Below, one piece after another: positions 25,685-34,733 of a stretch of 64,000 nucleotides of DNA. Numbering within the stretch: position 1 is the first letter of the stretch; each line of letters starts with the position of its first letter. Origin of the DNA: Thalassospira lucentensis (lineage in GTDB: Bacteria; Pseudomonadota; Alphaproteobacteria; Rhodospirillales; Thalassospiraceae). The notes beneath the pieces are model-generated. The model ran no database searches and was not told the origin of the DNA. It was given only the letters and a program-made list of their open reading frames with translations. The position numbers were made by a program, and so were the translations under genes. The stretch covers positions 1 to 64,000 of the forward strand of contig NZ_JAATOV010000002.1 of NCBI RefSeq assembly GCF_011806425.1, given 5' to 3'.

Positions 25685-26359
25685 CTATTTCGACAAAAAT
25701 TGATCAAGTGCGCGTAAATCGTCGGGCGTATTGACGTTGGTAAAGGGGGTAATTTCACCGCCCAAATTGGCAAAGCTTTCGGTAAAAGTGACAGTCACCG
25801 CATCCATCGCGCGCAAGGCCGCGCCAACACGCCGGTTATCATCGCCAATCTGATGGTTGATGACAGCAGCCCCATCGCGGTGCCAGATGCTTGAAAGATA
25901 GTGATCGCGTTCAGCGTATCGGGCAAAGGCGGCGTTAACATTGGCCTCTTGCGCCGCGTTCAACAGCGCACCGACCATGTTGCCCGGCACAATCGGGCAA
26001 TCGACCGGAAAGGTCACAAGCCAGTCAATGCCATCGGGCAATGCCCAAAGCCCCCCGCAAATGCCGCCCAACGGCCCCTGCCCCGGCTTGGGTTGATCCC
26101 CCACCACCGGCAGGCCGTAATCGGCAAAGACCCCGGCATCTTCGTTTGAGGAAATCATCACGTGATCGCATTGCGCTTGTGCGGTTTCGATAACGCGCGC
26201 CAGCAATGTTTTACCCGCTACTTCGCGAAACGGCTTATTGCCGCCCATACGCCGTCCTTCGCCGCCTGCCAAAATAAGGGCCGCGACATTTGATCGGGTG
26301 GACGATGTGCGGTGTTTGGCGTCTTTGGTATCTGGGGCGCGGGGCGATGATGGGGTCAT
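25685..26359 (-). CDS. mobA: Molybdenum cofactor guanylyltransferase
   Basis: A 224-residue nucleotidyltransferase. The signature LILAGGEGRRMGGNKPF (about 28-44), with the nucleotide-binding LAGGxGxRMGGxxK pattern, identifies MobA, which attaches GMP to molybdopterin to form the guanine dinucleotide cofactor. The metal-binding Asp is in LVTFPVDCPIVP. About 25 low-complexity residues precede the first strand, so a slightly later start is possible. It is a single gene with no molybdoenzyme nearby. Confidence 0.92.
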   Translation of the reverse strand: MTPSSPRAPDTKDAKHRTSSTRSNVAALILAGGEGRRMGGNKPFREVAGKTLLARVIETAQAQCDHVMISSNEDAGVFADYGLPVVGDQPKPGQGPLGGICGGLWALPDGIDWLVTFPVDCPIVPGNMVGALLNAAQEANVNAAFARYAERDHYLSSIWHRDGAAVINHQIGDDNRRVGAALRAMDAVTVTFTESFANLGGEITPFTNVNTPDDLRALDQFLSK

Positions 26360-26488
26360 TGGGCCAAGCCGTTCTGATTAATGACAATTTGGCACAGCCA
26401 TGATGCGGTGCGGGCAATTGCCTGTTGGTTCTTTGTCGCTTATAAATTTAATCAGTACAACCACGACGTTGGTAAAAACGTCACGCCC

Positions 26489-26534
26489 TTCCGGACGACC
26501 GGAAACCGGCGCATGCCATCAGGGGACGGCCCCT
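26489..26534 (+). promoter_or_regulatory. Guanidine-II (mini-ykkC) riboswitch
   Basis: Two adjacent hairpins with ACGR tetraloops. The first is TTCCGG-ACGA-CCGGAA (26489-26504) and the second is AGGGG-ACGG-CCCCT (26521-26534), separated by 16 bases. This is exactly the guanidine-II architecture, in which each ACGR loop binds one guanidinium and the loops kiss. It lies 19 bases upstream of a Gdx-type guanidinium exporter. The region CCTTTTT right after the second stem can pair with AAAAGGAGG, the ribosome site, so control is probably translational: guanidine would free the site. Confidence 0.92.
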
Positions 26535-26553
26535 TTTTAAAAGGAGGTCGCAT

Positions 26554-26874
26554 ATGGCCTGGATTGCATTATTTATCGCCGGACTGCTTGAAATTTGCTG
26601 GGCCTGTGGGCTGCGCTATTCCGAAGGCTTCACCAAACCGATCCCCAGCATTTTCACGGTTGTCACCATTGCCGGCAGTTTCTGGTTACTAAGCATCGCC
26701 ATGCGGTCAATCCCACTTGGCACGGCTTATGCCATCTGGACCGGGATTGGCGCCGTGGGTGCGGTTATTTTTGGCATCATGGTCCTGAATGAGCCCGCCA
26801 ATATCGGGCGCTTGGTCGCGATTTGTTTGATCCTGTCGGGTATCGTGATGCTTAAATTGTTTAGCCCAAGCTGA
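26554..26874 (+). CDS. gdx: Guanidinium exporter Gdx (SugE-type SMR protein)
   Basis: A 106-residue small multidrug resistance protein with four membrane segments. The first carries the essential Glu in LFIAGLLEICWACGLRYS, and WTGIGAVGAVIFGI is typical of the SugE/Gdx branch rather than EmrE. Gdx proteins export guanidinium in exchange for protons as antiparallel dimers. AAAAGGAGG lies 7 bases before the ATG and may be masked by the riboswitch upstream, which supports guanidine as the substrate. No guanidine carboxylase or urea carboxylase gene is adjacent, so efflux rather than degradation is the likely response here. Confidence 0.95.
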   Translation: MAWIALFIAGLLEICWACGLRYSEGFTKPIPSIFTVVTIAGSFWLLSIAMRSIPLGTAYAIWTGIGAVGAVIFGIMVLNEPANIGRLVAICLILSGIVMLKLFSPS

Positions 26875-26945
26875 CCTTTGGGCGTCGCGCCATCGGACAA
26901 TCCGCAATGCGCAAGATGCCGGTGACGACGGTGATGCCCATAATA

Positions 26946-27848
26946 CTAGCGCCCCTGCAAATTGGCGGCGGCAAAGATTTCGGTGACCCAATCAAGGAAC
27001 ACGCGTAACCGCCGACTGATATGGCGGTTTTGCGGATAAACCGCCGAAAGCGGGATGGGTACGGGCGGATGATCGGGTAACAGCTCGACCAACGTTCCGC
27101 GTGCCAATGCATCCGCGAAATGATAGCGCGGTGCTTGCATGATCCCAAACCCTAAACGGGCCAGTTCGGCAACGGTATTTGAATTATTGGCCGTGACTTT
27201 GCTGGGCAAGTTAACGTATTTCACATCACGGCCGACCTGAAATTCCAGCGGCATGGCCTCCCCCGTGCGGGAGGATACAAAACCGACCATGCGATGCCCA
27301 TCAAGGTCATCCAAGGTTGCGGGTCGGCCAAATTTTTCGACGTATTCGGCACTGGCGATGGTGACTTCGTCAATCTCGCCCAGATGGCGCATGATCATGC
27401 TGCTATCGGTCAACGCGCCCGCCCGGATGGCGCAATCAACGCCTTCGCGCACCAAATCCACAAACCGATCCGTTTGGCCAAAATGAATGTTTAAGTCCGG
27501 ATAGCGTTCAAGAAATTCTGGCAGGTGCGGCAACAAAAACGTGCGGGTTAAATGCCCATGCGCATCAATGCGAAGCACCCCAGACGGTGACGGATCACGA
27601 AACAGTCCCTGTGCTTCGTCAACGTCAGCCAAGATCGACAAACAGCGTTGATAATATTCCTGCCCATCAAGGGTCGGGGTGACGTGGCGCGTTGTGCGTT
27701 CAAGCAACCGCACACCAAGGTCACGTTCAAGCACCTTAATGGCCTCTGTCGCGGTAGAGCGCGCTAACCCCAAATCCGCCGCCGCATCCGAAAAACTTCG
27801 GCGTTCGACGATCCGGACAAATAACGACATACGATCAAGACGATCCAT
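26946..27848 (-). CDS. LysR-family transcriptional regulator
   Basis: A LysR regulator of about 300 residues. The N-terminal helix-turn-helix is MSLFVRIVERRSFSDAAADLGLARSTATEAIKVLERDLGVRLLERTTR, followed by a periplasmic-binding-like effector domain (about 90-295). It is divergent from an SDR dehydrogenase gene, 129 bases away, the classic arrangement for LysR control of its neighbour. I chose ATG 27848 (MDRLDRM), which is the usual LysR start; an in-frame ATG at 27860 adds four residues. The inducer is unknown. Confidence 0.9.
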   Translation of the reverse strand: MDRLDRMSLFVRIVERRSFSDAAADLGLARSTATEAIKVLERDLGVRLLERTTRHVTPTLDGQEYYQRCLSILADVDEAQGLFRDPSPSGVLRIDAHGHLTRTFLLPHLPEFLERYPDLNIHFGQTDRFVDLVREGVDCAIRAGALTDSSMIMRHLGEIDEVTIASAEYVEKFGRPATLDDLDGHRMVGFVSSRTGEAMPLEFQVGRDVKYVNLPSKVTANNSNTVAELARLGFGIMQAPRYHFADALARGTLVELLPDHPPVPIPLSAVYPQNRHISRRLRVFLDWVTEIFAAANLQGR

Positions 27849-27977
27849 TTTGTTCACCATACCCGAATAGTGATGTCAAAATTCATATTATTGTTCTGAT
27901 TATACGCTCCGACTACCTTTGCCAACATCAATGACCGCCCTGTGCGGAAATTAGCATGAAGCAAAGGAGTTCTCGAA

Positions 27978-28718
27978 ATGAGCAACCACCCCCAAAAGAC
28001 AGCAATCATTACCGGCGCATCCCGTGGGATTGGCGCGGACCTGGCGCGGAAACTGGCACGGGATGGGTTCGCCGTGATCGTCAATTACAACAGCAGTGCT
28101 GAGGCGGCCGAAAAGCTTGTATCTGAAATCACCGATGCCGGTGGTACTGCGCGCGCCGTTGCCGCCGATGTCGCATCCCGTGACGGGGTTGCGCAGCTGT
28201 TTGACGCGGCCAAATCCGCATTTGGCGGGGTTGATGTTCTGGTCAACAATGCCGGTATCATGACGGGGGGCGCCATTGCCGACACCGATGACGCCACGTT
28301 CGAAAAACAGGTTGCCGTCAATCTTGGTGGTGTCTTTCGGGGCATGCGGGCCGCCGCCAACCAATTGCGCGATGGCGGACGTATCATCAGCTTTTCATCA
28401 AGTGTCGTCGGCCTGTATCAACCCCATTACGGCGTCTATGCCGCAACCAAGGCCGCGGTCGAGGCCCTGACGCATATTCTGGCAAAAGAACTGGGATCGC
28501 GCGGCATTACCGTCAACGCCGTTGCCCCCGGCCCCGTCAACACCGCGTTTTTTCTGTCTGGCAAAAGCGATGAGCTCGTTGCCAACATTGCGGCGATGAA
28601 CCCATTCAAACGTCTGGGGGAACCCGACGACATCGCACATGTGGTCAGTTTCCTGGCCTCAGAACAAGGCGGCTGGATCAATGGGCAAACCATCCGGGCC
28701 AACGGGGGCGTTGTCTAA
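27978..28718 (+). CDS. Short-chain dehydrogenase/reductase
   Basis: A 246-residue classical SDR. The cofactor motif is TGASRGIGADLARKLA, the NNAG is in VLVNNAGIMTG, and the catalytic Ser and YxxxK are in SFSSSVVGLYQPHYGVYAATKAAV. C-terminal WINGQTIRANGGVV is typical of the family. An Asn-Tyr after strand 2 (VIVNYNSS) suggests NADP(H) use. Substrate unknown. Divergent from lysR and followed by a tautomerase, with which it may form a small catabolic or detoxification unit. Confidence 0.9.
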   Translation: MSNHPQKTAIITGASRGIGADLARKLARDGFAVIVNYNSSAEAAEKLVSEITDAGGTARAVAADVASRDGVAQLFDAAKSAFGGVDVLVNNAGIMTGGAIADTDDATFEKQVAVNLGGVFRGMRAAANQLRDGGRIISFSSSVVGLYQPHYGVYAATKAAVEALTHILAKELGSRGITVNAVAPGPVNTAFFLSGKSDELVANIAAMNPFKRLGEPDDIAHVVSFLASEQGGWINGQTIRANGGVV

Positions 28719-28841
28719 CACGTCCCCATACCGAGCACCGGCACCGGCAACCGCACAGCCCTGCCCCGTGATCAAAGACCGTTTTCCCAGAAATTTTCAT
28801 CCAAATTTTAGACCCCAACCCCACTTACAGGAGGCATCAAA

Positions 28842-29054
28842 ATGCCATTCGTAAACATTAAAACCCCGCAAAATGCCCTGAGCAAAGCCCAGAAAGAAGA
28901 GATCATCCACAAAACAACGGACATGCTGGTTCAGTATTTCTCAGAAGCAGCCCGCCCGCACACCATGGTCCTGATTGAGGAAGTCCTCGACGGTGGATAT
29001 GGACGGGCAGATGAAGTGTTTATTCTGCCAGAAGAATATCGCGCCGCCGAATAA
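28842..29054 (+). CDS. 4-oxalocrotonate tautomerase-family protein
   Basis: A 70-residue tautomerase-superfamily protein. After Met removal the N-terminal residue is the catalytic Pro1 (PFVNIKTP). The body follows the beta-alpha-beta plan (KAQKEEIIHKTTDMLVQYF then TMVLIEEV). AGGAGG lies in front of the ATG. It follows the SDR by 124 bases and is probably under the same LysR. The length fits the hexameric 4-OT group (62-70). Substrate unknown. Confidence 0.88.
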   Translation: MPFVNIKTPQNALSKAQKEEIIHKTTDMLVQYFSEAARPHTMVLIEEVLDGGYGRADEVFILPEEYRAAE

Positions 29055-29121
29055 GGTAAACGCTTTCAGGCCCCTTTTGACCGCCTTCCCCACCCCGATG
29101 AAAGATGGCCCGAAACGCGAA

Positions 29122-29144
29122 CGGGGCAGCCAATGGCTGCCCCG
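29122..29144. terminator. Terminator between tautomerase gene and hydA
   Basis: A perfect 10-base-pair stem, CGGGGCAGCC with GGCTGCCCCG, and a 3-base loop, between two convergent genes. Followed on the plus strand by CTTGTCATTT, a weak T-rich stretch. Confidence 0.7.
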
Positions 29145-29168
29145 CTTGTCATTTCATATCGCGGTCGA

Positions 29169-30620
29169 TTACACGCCGGCAGGAATGCCTTTGCGTTCGA
29201 CTTTGCGCGGCGAGGTCAGCTCTTTCCATTTGGAAAGGGCTTTGTTCACCGCCGGATAGGCATCGCGACGGATGAATTCGCCATCACCGCATTTGGCAAG
29301 AACGACGCCTTCTTCGGCGGCGATGCGGCCCCGGCTGATGGTGTAGCGCGGAAGACCGGTGACTTCGAGGCCTTCAAACACGTTGTAATCAATCGAGGAT
29401 TGCTGATGCTTGGCGGTGATGGTTTTCGATGCTTTGGGATCCCACACCACAAGATCGGCATCCGCCCCGACAAGGATCGCACCCTTGCGCGGATAGATGT
29501 TCAAAATCTTGGCGATATTGGTCGAGGTCGCCGCAACGAATTCATTCATGGTCAAACGACCGGTATTGACCCCATAGGTCCAAAGCAGCGGCATGCGGTC
29601 TTCAAGGCCGCCTGTGCCGTTCGGGATTTTGGTGAAATCACCGACACCCATACGTTTTTGTTCGGTCGAGAACGCACAGTGATCGGTCGCAACCACTTGC
29701 AAGCTGCCCGATGCCAATCCATTCCAAAGCCCGTTCTGGTGTTCTTTGCTGCGGAACGGGGGCGACATAACGCGCCGTGCGGCATGATCCCAATCGGGAT
29801 TTTTATATTCGCTGTCATCAAGCACAAGATGCTGGATCAGCGGTTCGCCAAACACGCGTTTGCCGTTTTGGCGAGCGCGGCGAATGGCTTCGTGTGCTGG
29901 TTCACACGATACATGCACGATATAAAGCGGCACATTGGCCATATCGGCAATCATGATAGCACGGTTACACGCCTCGCCCTCGACATCGACCGGGCGGGAA
30001 TAGGCATGCGCTTCGGGGCCGTTATTGCCCTCGGCCAGAAGTTTTTGCTGCAAGGTCGCGACCACGTCACCGTTTTCGGCATGGACCAAGGGCATGGCCC
30101 CCAATTCCGAACAGCGCGAGAAGGATGCAAACATTTCATCATCATCAACCATCAACGCGCCCTTATAAGCCATGAAGTGCTTAAAGGTGTTGATGCCTTT
30201 TTCTTCGACGATGGTTTTCATTTCGTCAAAGACCTGTTCGCCCCACCACGTGATCGCCATGTGGAAGGAATAATCGCAAACGGCTTTGGATGATTTGTTG
30301 TCCCACGCCTGAAGCGCTTCAAGCAGGGACTGTTCCGGAGCGGGCAAACAGAAATCGACCACCATGGTCGTGCCACCGGCAACCGCGGCCTTTGTGCCGC
30401 TTTCAAAATCGTCTTCGGAATAGGTGCCCATAAAGGGCATTTCCATATGGGTGTGCGGATCAATCCCGCCGGGCATCACGTAGCAGCCATCGGCATCGAT
30501 TACCTTGTCCCCGGTCAGGTTGTCTCCGATCGCGGCAATCTTGCCATCTTCAATCAGAATGTCAGATTTGTATGTCAGATCAGCGGTAACAATGGTTCCG
30601 CCACGAATAACCATGGACAT
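29169..30620 (-). CDS. hydA: Dihydropyrimidinase
   Basis: A 483-residue cyclic amidohydrolase that hydrolyses dihydrouracil and dihydrothymine to N-carbamoyl-beta-amino acids. Metal ligands are visible as HTHMEMP (GGIDPHTHM), the carboxylated Lys in KHFMAYKGAL, His in LVHAENGD and IVHVSCEP, and the Asp in VVATDHCAF. The length matches the family. I set the start at ATG 30620 (MSMVIRGG) because AGGAG lies before it; an in-frame extension to 30668 has no support. It is the last gene of a long operon behind the importer genes. Confidence 0.95.
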   Translation of the reverse strand: MSMVIRGGTIVTADLTYKSDILIEDGKIAAIGDNLTGDKVIDADGCYVMPGGIDPHTHMEMPFMGTYSEDDFESGTKAAVAGGTTMVVDFCLPAPEQSLLEALQAWDNKSSKAVCDYSFHMAITWWGEQVFDEMKTIVEEKGINTFKHFMAYKGALMVDDDEMFASFSRCSELGAMPLVHAENGDVVATLQQKLLAEGNNGPEAHAYSRPVDVEGEACNRAIMIADMANVPLYIVHVSCEPAHEAIRRARQNGKRVFGEPLIQHLVLDDSEYKNPDWDHAARRVMSPPFRSKEHQNGLWNGLASGSLQVVATDHCAFSTEQKRMGVGDFTKIPNGTGGLEDRMPLLWTYGVNTGRLTMNEFVAATSTNIAKILNIYPRKGAILVGADADLVVWDPKASKTITAKHQQSSIDYNVFEGLEVTGLPRYTISRGRIAAEEGVVLAKCGDGEFIRRDAYPAVNKALSKWKELTSPRKVERKGIPAGV

Positions 30621-30724
30621 GGGTGGCTCCTTGTCTGTCTCTTGCGGAAAGAACGGGGGACCCGGCATTCCGCCCTATTTCCCCAACGGTGTCAGGGCAT
30701 CACGAAAATCATCTTTAAGGGATC

Positions 30725-30758
30725 ATCTGTCCGGCGAAACGCATCCCGCCGGACAGAT
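30725..30758 (-). other. Stem-loop between binding-protein gene and hydA
   Basis: A perfect 12-base-pair stem, ATCTGTCCGGCG (30725-30736) with CGCCGGACAGAT (30747-30758), and a 10-base loop. It lies 22 bases past the binding-protein stop and about 105 bases before hydA. No T-run follows on the minus strand, so mRNA stabilisation or partial attenuation is more likely than full termination. Confidence 0.65.
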
Positions 30759-30780
30759 AAAATCAACGGTAAACGACCAA

Positions 30781-31767
30781 TTACATGGTCGATTTATCGG
30801 TCACGGCGTGGGTCCAGGCCCCTTCCGGTTTTTTGGTGATCACCGGATCGGAACCACCAGAAAGCAGGCTGTCGACGGTCCGCTGATAGGCGGCTTCGTC
30901 CAAGGCGGCACTATCGCCAAGCAGTTTGCCGATTTCGGTCATCATGCGGACTTGGTGTTTTTCGGTCTGGGCACCGGTCATGTCGTTATCAAGAACGATC
31001 ATCGCGGCTTCTTCCGGGTTTTCTTTGGCCCACATCCAGCCTTTCATGCTGGCATCAACAAACCGTGCCATTTTATCGACGAACGCCGGGTCTTTGAGGT
31101 TGTCTTCAAGGACATAAAGACCGTCTTCAAGCGTTGCGACACCTTGGTCTTCGTATTTGAAGACTTTCAGGTCATCGGCGGGAATACCGGCATCAATCAC
31201 CTGCCAGTATTCGTTATAGGTCATGGTCGAAATGCAATCGGCCTGTTTTTGGATCAGCGGATCAACGTTAAAGCCCTGTTTAAGGACCGTCACACCCTTG
31301 TCGCTGCCATCGGTCGGAATGCCCAGTTTCGACATCCAGCTGAGGAACGGATATTCATTGCCAAAGAACCAAACGCCAAGGGTCCGGCCCGGGAAATCAT
31401 CGGGGCTTTCAACACCGGTTTCCTTTAAGCAGGTCAGCATCATGCCCGATTTGGCAAAGGGCTGTGCGATATTGACCAGCGGCACGCCCTTTTCGCGTGA
31501 TGCCAAGGCCGATGGCATCCAGTCGATAATCACATCTGCACCACCGCCTGCAATCACCTGCGGCGGGGCCACATCCGGGCCGCCCGGATTGATGGTCACG
31601 TTCAAATCGGCGTCTTCGTAATAGCCTTTATCAAGTGCAACGTAATAGCCGGCAAACTGTGCCTGCGTGACCCATTTCAGTTGCAAGGTCACATCATCTG
31701 CCGCCATGGCCGACCATGATGCCAAACCGAAACTTAACCCTAGTGCAGTCGCAAATAATTTCTTCAT
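30781..31767 (-). CDS. NMT1/THI5-like ABC transporter substrate-binding protein
   Basis: A 328-residue periplasmic binding protein. The signal peptide is about residues 1-22 (KKLFATALGLSFGLASWSAMA), followed by the NMT1-like domain (VTLQLKWVTQAQFAGYYVALDKGYY). The family binds pyrimidine-like and other aromatic ligands, and the gene sits inside the reductive pyrimidine operon with two permeases, an ATPase and hydA. Uracil, thymine or a related base is therefore the likely ligand; this is inferred from context. The start is ATG 31767 with GAGGAG upstream. Confidence 0.88.
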   Translation of the reverse strand: MKKLFATALGLSFGLASWSAMAADDVTLQLKWVTQAQFAGYYVALDKGYYEDADLNVTINPGGPDVAPPQVIAGGGADVIIDWMPSALASREKGVPLVNIAQPFAKSGMMLTCLKETGVESPDDFPGRTLGVWFFGNEYPFLSWMSKLGIPTDGSDKGVTVLKQGFNVDPLIQKQADCISTMTYNEYWQVIDAGIPADDLKVFKYEDQGVATLEDGLYVLEDNLKDPAFVDKMARFVDASMKGWMWAKENPEEAAMIVLDNDMTGAQTEKHQVRMMTEIGKLLGDSAALDEAAYQRTVDSLLSGGSDPVITKKPEGAWTHAVTDKSTM

Positions 31768-31829
31768 TCGTCGATGTCTCCTCAAGGTTATCGTCAAGTC
31801 CTCCCGGTGGGTCGTCTTTGATTGTGCCT

Positions 31830-32987
31830 TTAATGGCGACGTACCCTAAAAGACGGATGCCAAGACGTTGCTTTTCGTTCAACATACGCCACAGCCCCGT
31901 AGAAGGCGGTCCCCGCAAGGGCCGCCAGTGCGATTTCCGCCCAAACCATGTCGATATTCATGCGGCCCACCTCAGTCGAGATGCGAAAGCCCATACCAAC
32001 AATCGGGGTGCCGAAAAATTCGGCGACGATTGCGCCAATCAGCGCAAGCGTGGAATTGATTTTAAGTGCGTTGAAAACAAACGGCATGGCCGCGGGCAGC
32101 CGTAACCGAAACAGGGTCGACCAATAGCCCGACGCATAGGTCGCCATCAGATCCTTTTCGAGCTTTCCAGCCGCATTCAACCCGGTCACGGTATTCACCA
32201 GCATCGGGAAAAACGTCATGATCACAATGACCGCGGCCTTTGATTGCCAGTCAAAGCCAAACCACATCACCATGATTGGCGCGACGCCAATGATCGGCAA
32301 GGCCGAAACCATGTTGCCCAGCGGCAAAAGACCACGTTTTAAGAACGGCACACGGTCGACAGCAATCGCAACCAAAAACGCCGATCCACAGCCCATGACA
32401 TAGCCACTAAGTGCGGCCTTCACAAAGGTCTGATAAAAATCAGCCGCCATCGTATCCATCGAGGATACAAAACGTTCGCCGATCATGCTGGGTGGCGGCA
32501 GCAACACCTGCGGCACGCCAAAGCCCGATACGACAACTTCCCAGACAAACAGCAACCAAACCCCAAAGGCCACCGGCACAAGGATGTTGGCCGATTGCTG
32601 TTTGACGGTTTCAAGGCTGTGGTAATTGGCAATCACATCAATCGCGCGCCAGACAAATGCCCAAAGCGAAATGATAAACAGCCAAAAACCAAGACCGGCA
32701 TAGCCCGCAACGCCGTATTCATACAGCGCATCCACCGCCTGCCAGCCGCCAAAGATGACCACGGCTAGTAAAATGCCCGCATGAAATATGGTCCGAACGC
32801 CAATCCATGTGAAGGCGGCCCCGGCGATCACGCACAGCGCCATGGCAATGGCAAGCCCCGGAATATCGCCAACAAAGGCAACCTGTTTACCGGTATCGCC
32901 ATCAACACCCGCCAGCGGGAAGATCAACGCCAACAGGGCGGCCACCGCCGCAACCAAACAGAACTTATCCAATTTTACCTGTGTCAT
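31830..32987 (-). CDS. ABC transporter permease of pyrimidine-type importer (long form)
   Basis: A 385-residue SsuC/TauC-type permease. The conserved permease region (about 160-375, EAA loop YWSTLFRLRLPAAMPFVFNALK) is preceded by an extra 130-residue N-terminal part with four hydrophobic segments. The paired permease is shorter at 310 residues. The ATG overlaps the stop of the preceding permease gene by four bases (ATGA). Confidence 0.9.
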   Translation of the reverse strand: MTQVKLDKFCLVAAVAALLALIFPLAGVDGDTGKQVAFVGDIPGLAIAMALCVIAGAAFTWIGVRTIFHAGILLAVVIFGGWQAVDALYEYGVAGYAGLGFWLFIISLWAFVWRAIDVIANYHSLETVKQQSANILVPVAFGVWLLFVWEVVVSGFGVPQVLLPPPSMIGERFVSSMDTMAADFYQTFVKAALSGYVMGCGSAFLVAIAVDRVPFLKRGLLPLGNMVSALPIIGVAPIMVMWFGFDWQSKAAVIVIMTFFPMLVNTVTGLNAAGKLEKDLMATYASGYWSTLFRLRLPAAMPFVFNALKINSTLALIGAIVAEFFGTPIVGMGFRISTEVGRMNIDMVWAEIALAALAGTAFYGAVAYVERKATSWHPSFRVRRH

Positions 32988-33916
32988 GCGCCAACCCCCA
33001 TGCGGGCCAGAACGCGGCGTTCACACCACCCGACAATCACCACCATGATGGCGGCCAAAAAGGCCGCGGTGAAAAGCGCCGACCAGATTTGAATGGTTTG
33101 CCCATAATAGGACCCGGCCAGCAAACGCGCCCCCAATCCGGCCTGCGCGCCGGTTGGCAATTCGCCAATGATCGCGCCGACCAAACTAATCGCAATCGCG
33201 ACCTTAAGGCTGGCGAACAAATACGGCATGGCCGAAGGCAGGCGGAGCTGCCAGAAGGTCTGCCATTTTGAGGCGTTATAGGTCCGCATCAGATCAAGCT
33301 GGATCACCTGTGGGGATCGTAGCCCCTTGACCATGCTGATCGTGACCGGGAAGAAACAAAGATAGGTCGAAATGATCGCCTTTGGCACCAGTCCCTTGAT
33401 GCCAATCGCGCCCAGAACAACGATGACCATGGGGGCGATGGCAAGGATCGGGATGGTTTGCGATGAAATCACCCACGGCATCAGGCTTTTTTCCAGCGTC
33501 ATGACATGAACAATGCCAACCGCCAAAATAATGCCGAGCAACGTGCCAATGCCAAAGCCAAGCAAGGTCGAGGAAAGCGTGACCCAGCTATGGTAAACCA
33601 AGGACCGTTTTGACGTGATCTTGGTGGCAAAGATGGTTTGATACATTTCCGCGATGACTTGATGCGGTGCGGGCAGGATCGGGCGTTCCTGCGACCATGT
33701 ATCTTCGATCAGTTGGCTTGTGGTCCAAGTTTGATCAGCCCGGTTATAACGGTCGATCTGGGTCGGGGCGTTCATGAAAACAGCGCCGATATACCACAAC
33801 ACAATAAAGCCAAGCAGAATGACGGAAACCGGCCCCGCATGACCAGACATCATGCGCGTCCAAAGTGACGGTCCGGCAAGGGACCCGGTGGTAAGACTTG
33901 CGGTGTTACTCGTCAT
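32984..33916 (-). CDS. ABC transporter permease of pyrimidine-type importer
   Basis: A 310-residue binding-protein-dependent permease of the SsuC/TauC family with the EAA loop SKWQTFWQLRLPSAMPYLFASLK. An N-terminal membrane segment is followed by a long soluble loop (about 40-90) before the core permease. I placed the start at ATG 33916, which overlaps the end of the ATPase gene by 11 bases; an upstream ATG at 33964 is also in frame. Its stop overlaps the start of the second permease. Confidence 0.9.
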   Translation of the reverse strand: MTSNTASLTTGSLAGPSLWTRMMSGHAGPVSVILLGFIVLWYIGAVFMNAPTQIDRYNRADQTWTTSQLIEDTWSQERPILPAPHQVIAEMYQTIFATKITSKRSLVYHSWVTLSSTLLGFGIGTLLGIILAVGIVHVMTLEKSLMPWVISSQTIPILAIAPMVIVVLGAIGIKGLVPKAIISTYLCFFPVTISMVKGLRSPQVIQLDLMRTYNASKWQTFWQLRLPSAMPYLFASLKVAIAISLVGAIIGELPTGAQAGLGARLLAGSYYGQTIQIWSALFTAAFLAAIMVVIVGWCERRVLARMGVGA

Positions 33917-34733
33917 TGCTGTGCCCCGCGCGTAGTCCTTCGCGTACGCGATGGGCGATTTCAAGGAATTCCGGTGTTTCGCGGATATCGAGTGTGCGAT
34001 CCTTGGGGAACTTGGTTTCGATCACATCAATGATCCGCCCCGGACGTGGGGACATCACAACGATTTTGCTCGAAAGATAGACCGCCTCTGGGATGGAGTG
34101 GGTGACAAAGGCGACCGTTTTGTTGGTCCGTGCCCACAATTTCAAAAGCTGTTCATTCAAATGATCGCGCACGATTTCATCGAGTGCGCCAAACGGCTCA
34201 TCCATCAACAGCAAATCGGCATCAAATGACAGCGCACGGGCAATAGATGCGCGTTGCTGCATCCCGCCGGAAAGTTGCCATGGGAATTTCTTTTCAAACC
34301 CGTTCAGTTCCACAAGTTTTAGCGCGTCATGTGCCCGTTTGATCCGCTCTTCCTTGGACAAGTCCATGATTTCAAGCGGCAGGGTCACGTTGCTTTCAAT
34401 GGAACGCCACGGCAACAAGGCGGGTGCCTGAAACACATAGCCATACGCACGTGCTTGGCGGGCATCCTCGGGTGAGACGCCGTTTATGGAAATCTCGCCG
34501 CCGGTGGCCTTTTCAAGATCGGCAATCACGCGCAACAGCGTTGTTTTGCCACAGCCAGACGGGCCAATAAAGGAAACGAAATCGCCTTCTTCAATCGTAA
34601 GATTGACCTCTGATAGCGCGTAAACCGGGCCATCGGTCGTTTGAAAAGTCAGCGACAAATCTTTGACATCGACAACGGCCTTTTTCGATGCGGGCATCTC
34701 AGCAACGTTATCGACAACTTGCTTAAGCGTCAT
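33906..34733 (-). CDS. ABC transporter ATP-binding protein of pyrimidine-type importer
   Basis: A 275-residue SsuB/TauB-type ATPase with all motifs intact: Walker A GPSGCGKT, signature LSGGMQQR, Walker B LLLMDEP and H-loop VTHSI. It powers the two adjacent permeases. Gene order is ATPase, permease, permease, binding protein, hydA, all within overlapping or closely spaced frames, which points to one operon. It is separated from the nitrilase gene upstream by 223 bases without a visible gene. Confidence 0.92.
   Translation of the reverse strand: MTLKQVVDNVAEMPASKKAVVDVKDLSLTFQTTDGPVYALSEVNLTIEEGDFVSFIGPSGCGKTTLLRVIADLEKATGGEISINGVSPEDARQARAYGYVFQAPALLPWRSIESNVTLPLEIMDLSKEERIKRAHDALKLVELNGFEKKFPWQLSGGMQQRASIARALSFDADLLLMDEPFGALDEIVRDHLNEQLLKLWARTNKTVAFVTHSIPEAVYLSSKIVVMSPRPGRIIDVIETKFPKDRTLDIRETPEFLEIAHRVREGLRAGHSNDE

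Noticed and set aside
29133..30293. Long open frame (386 codons) on the plus strand opposite hydA
   Set aside because: It is antisense to a dihydropyrimidinase with all its metal ligands, has no family resemblance and lacks a ribosome site. The same holds for the plus-strand frame at 30505-31428 opposite hydA and the binding-protein gene.
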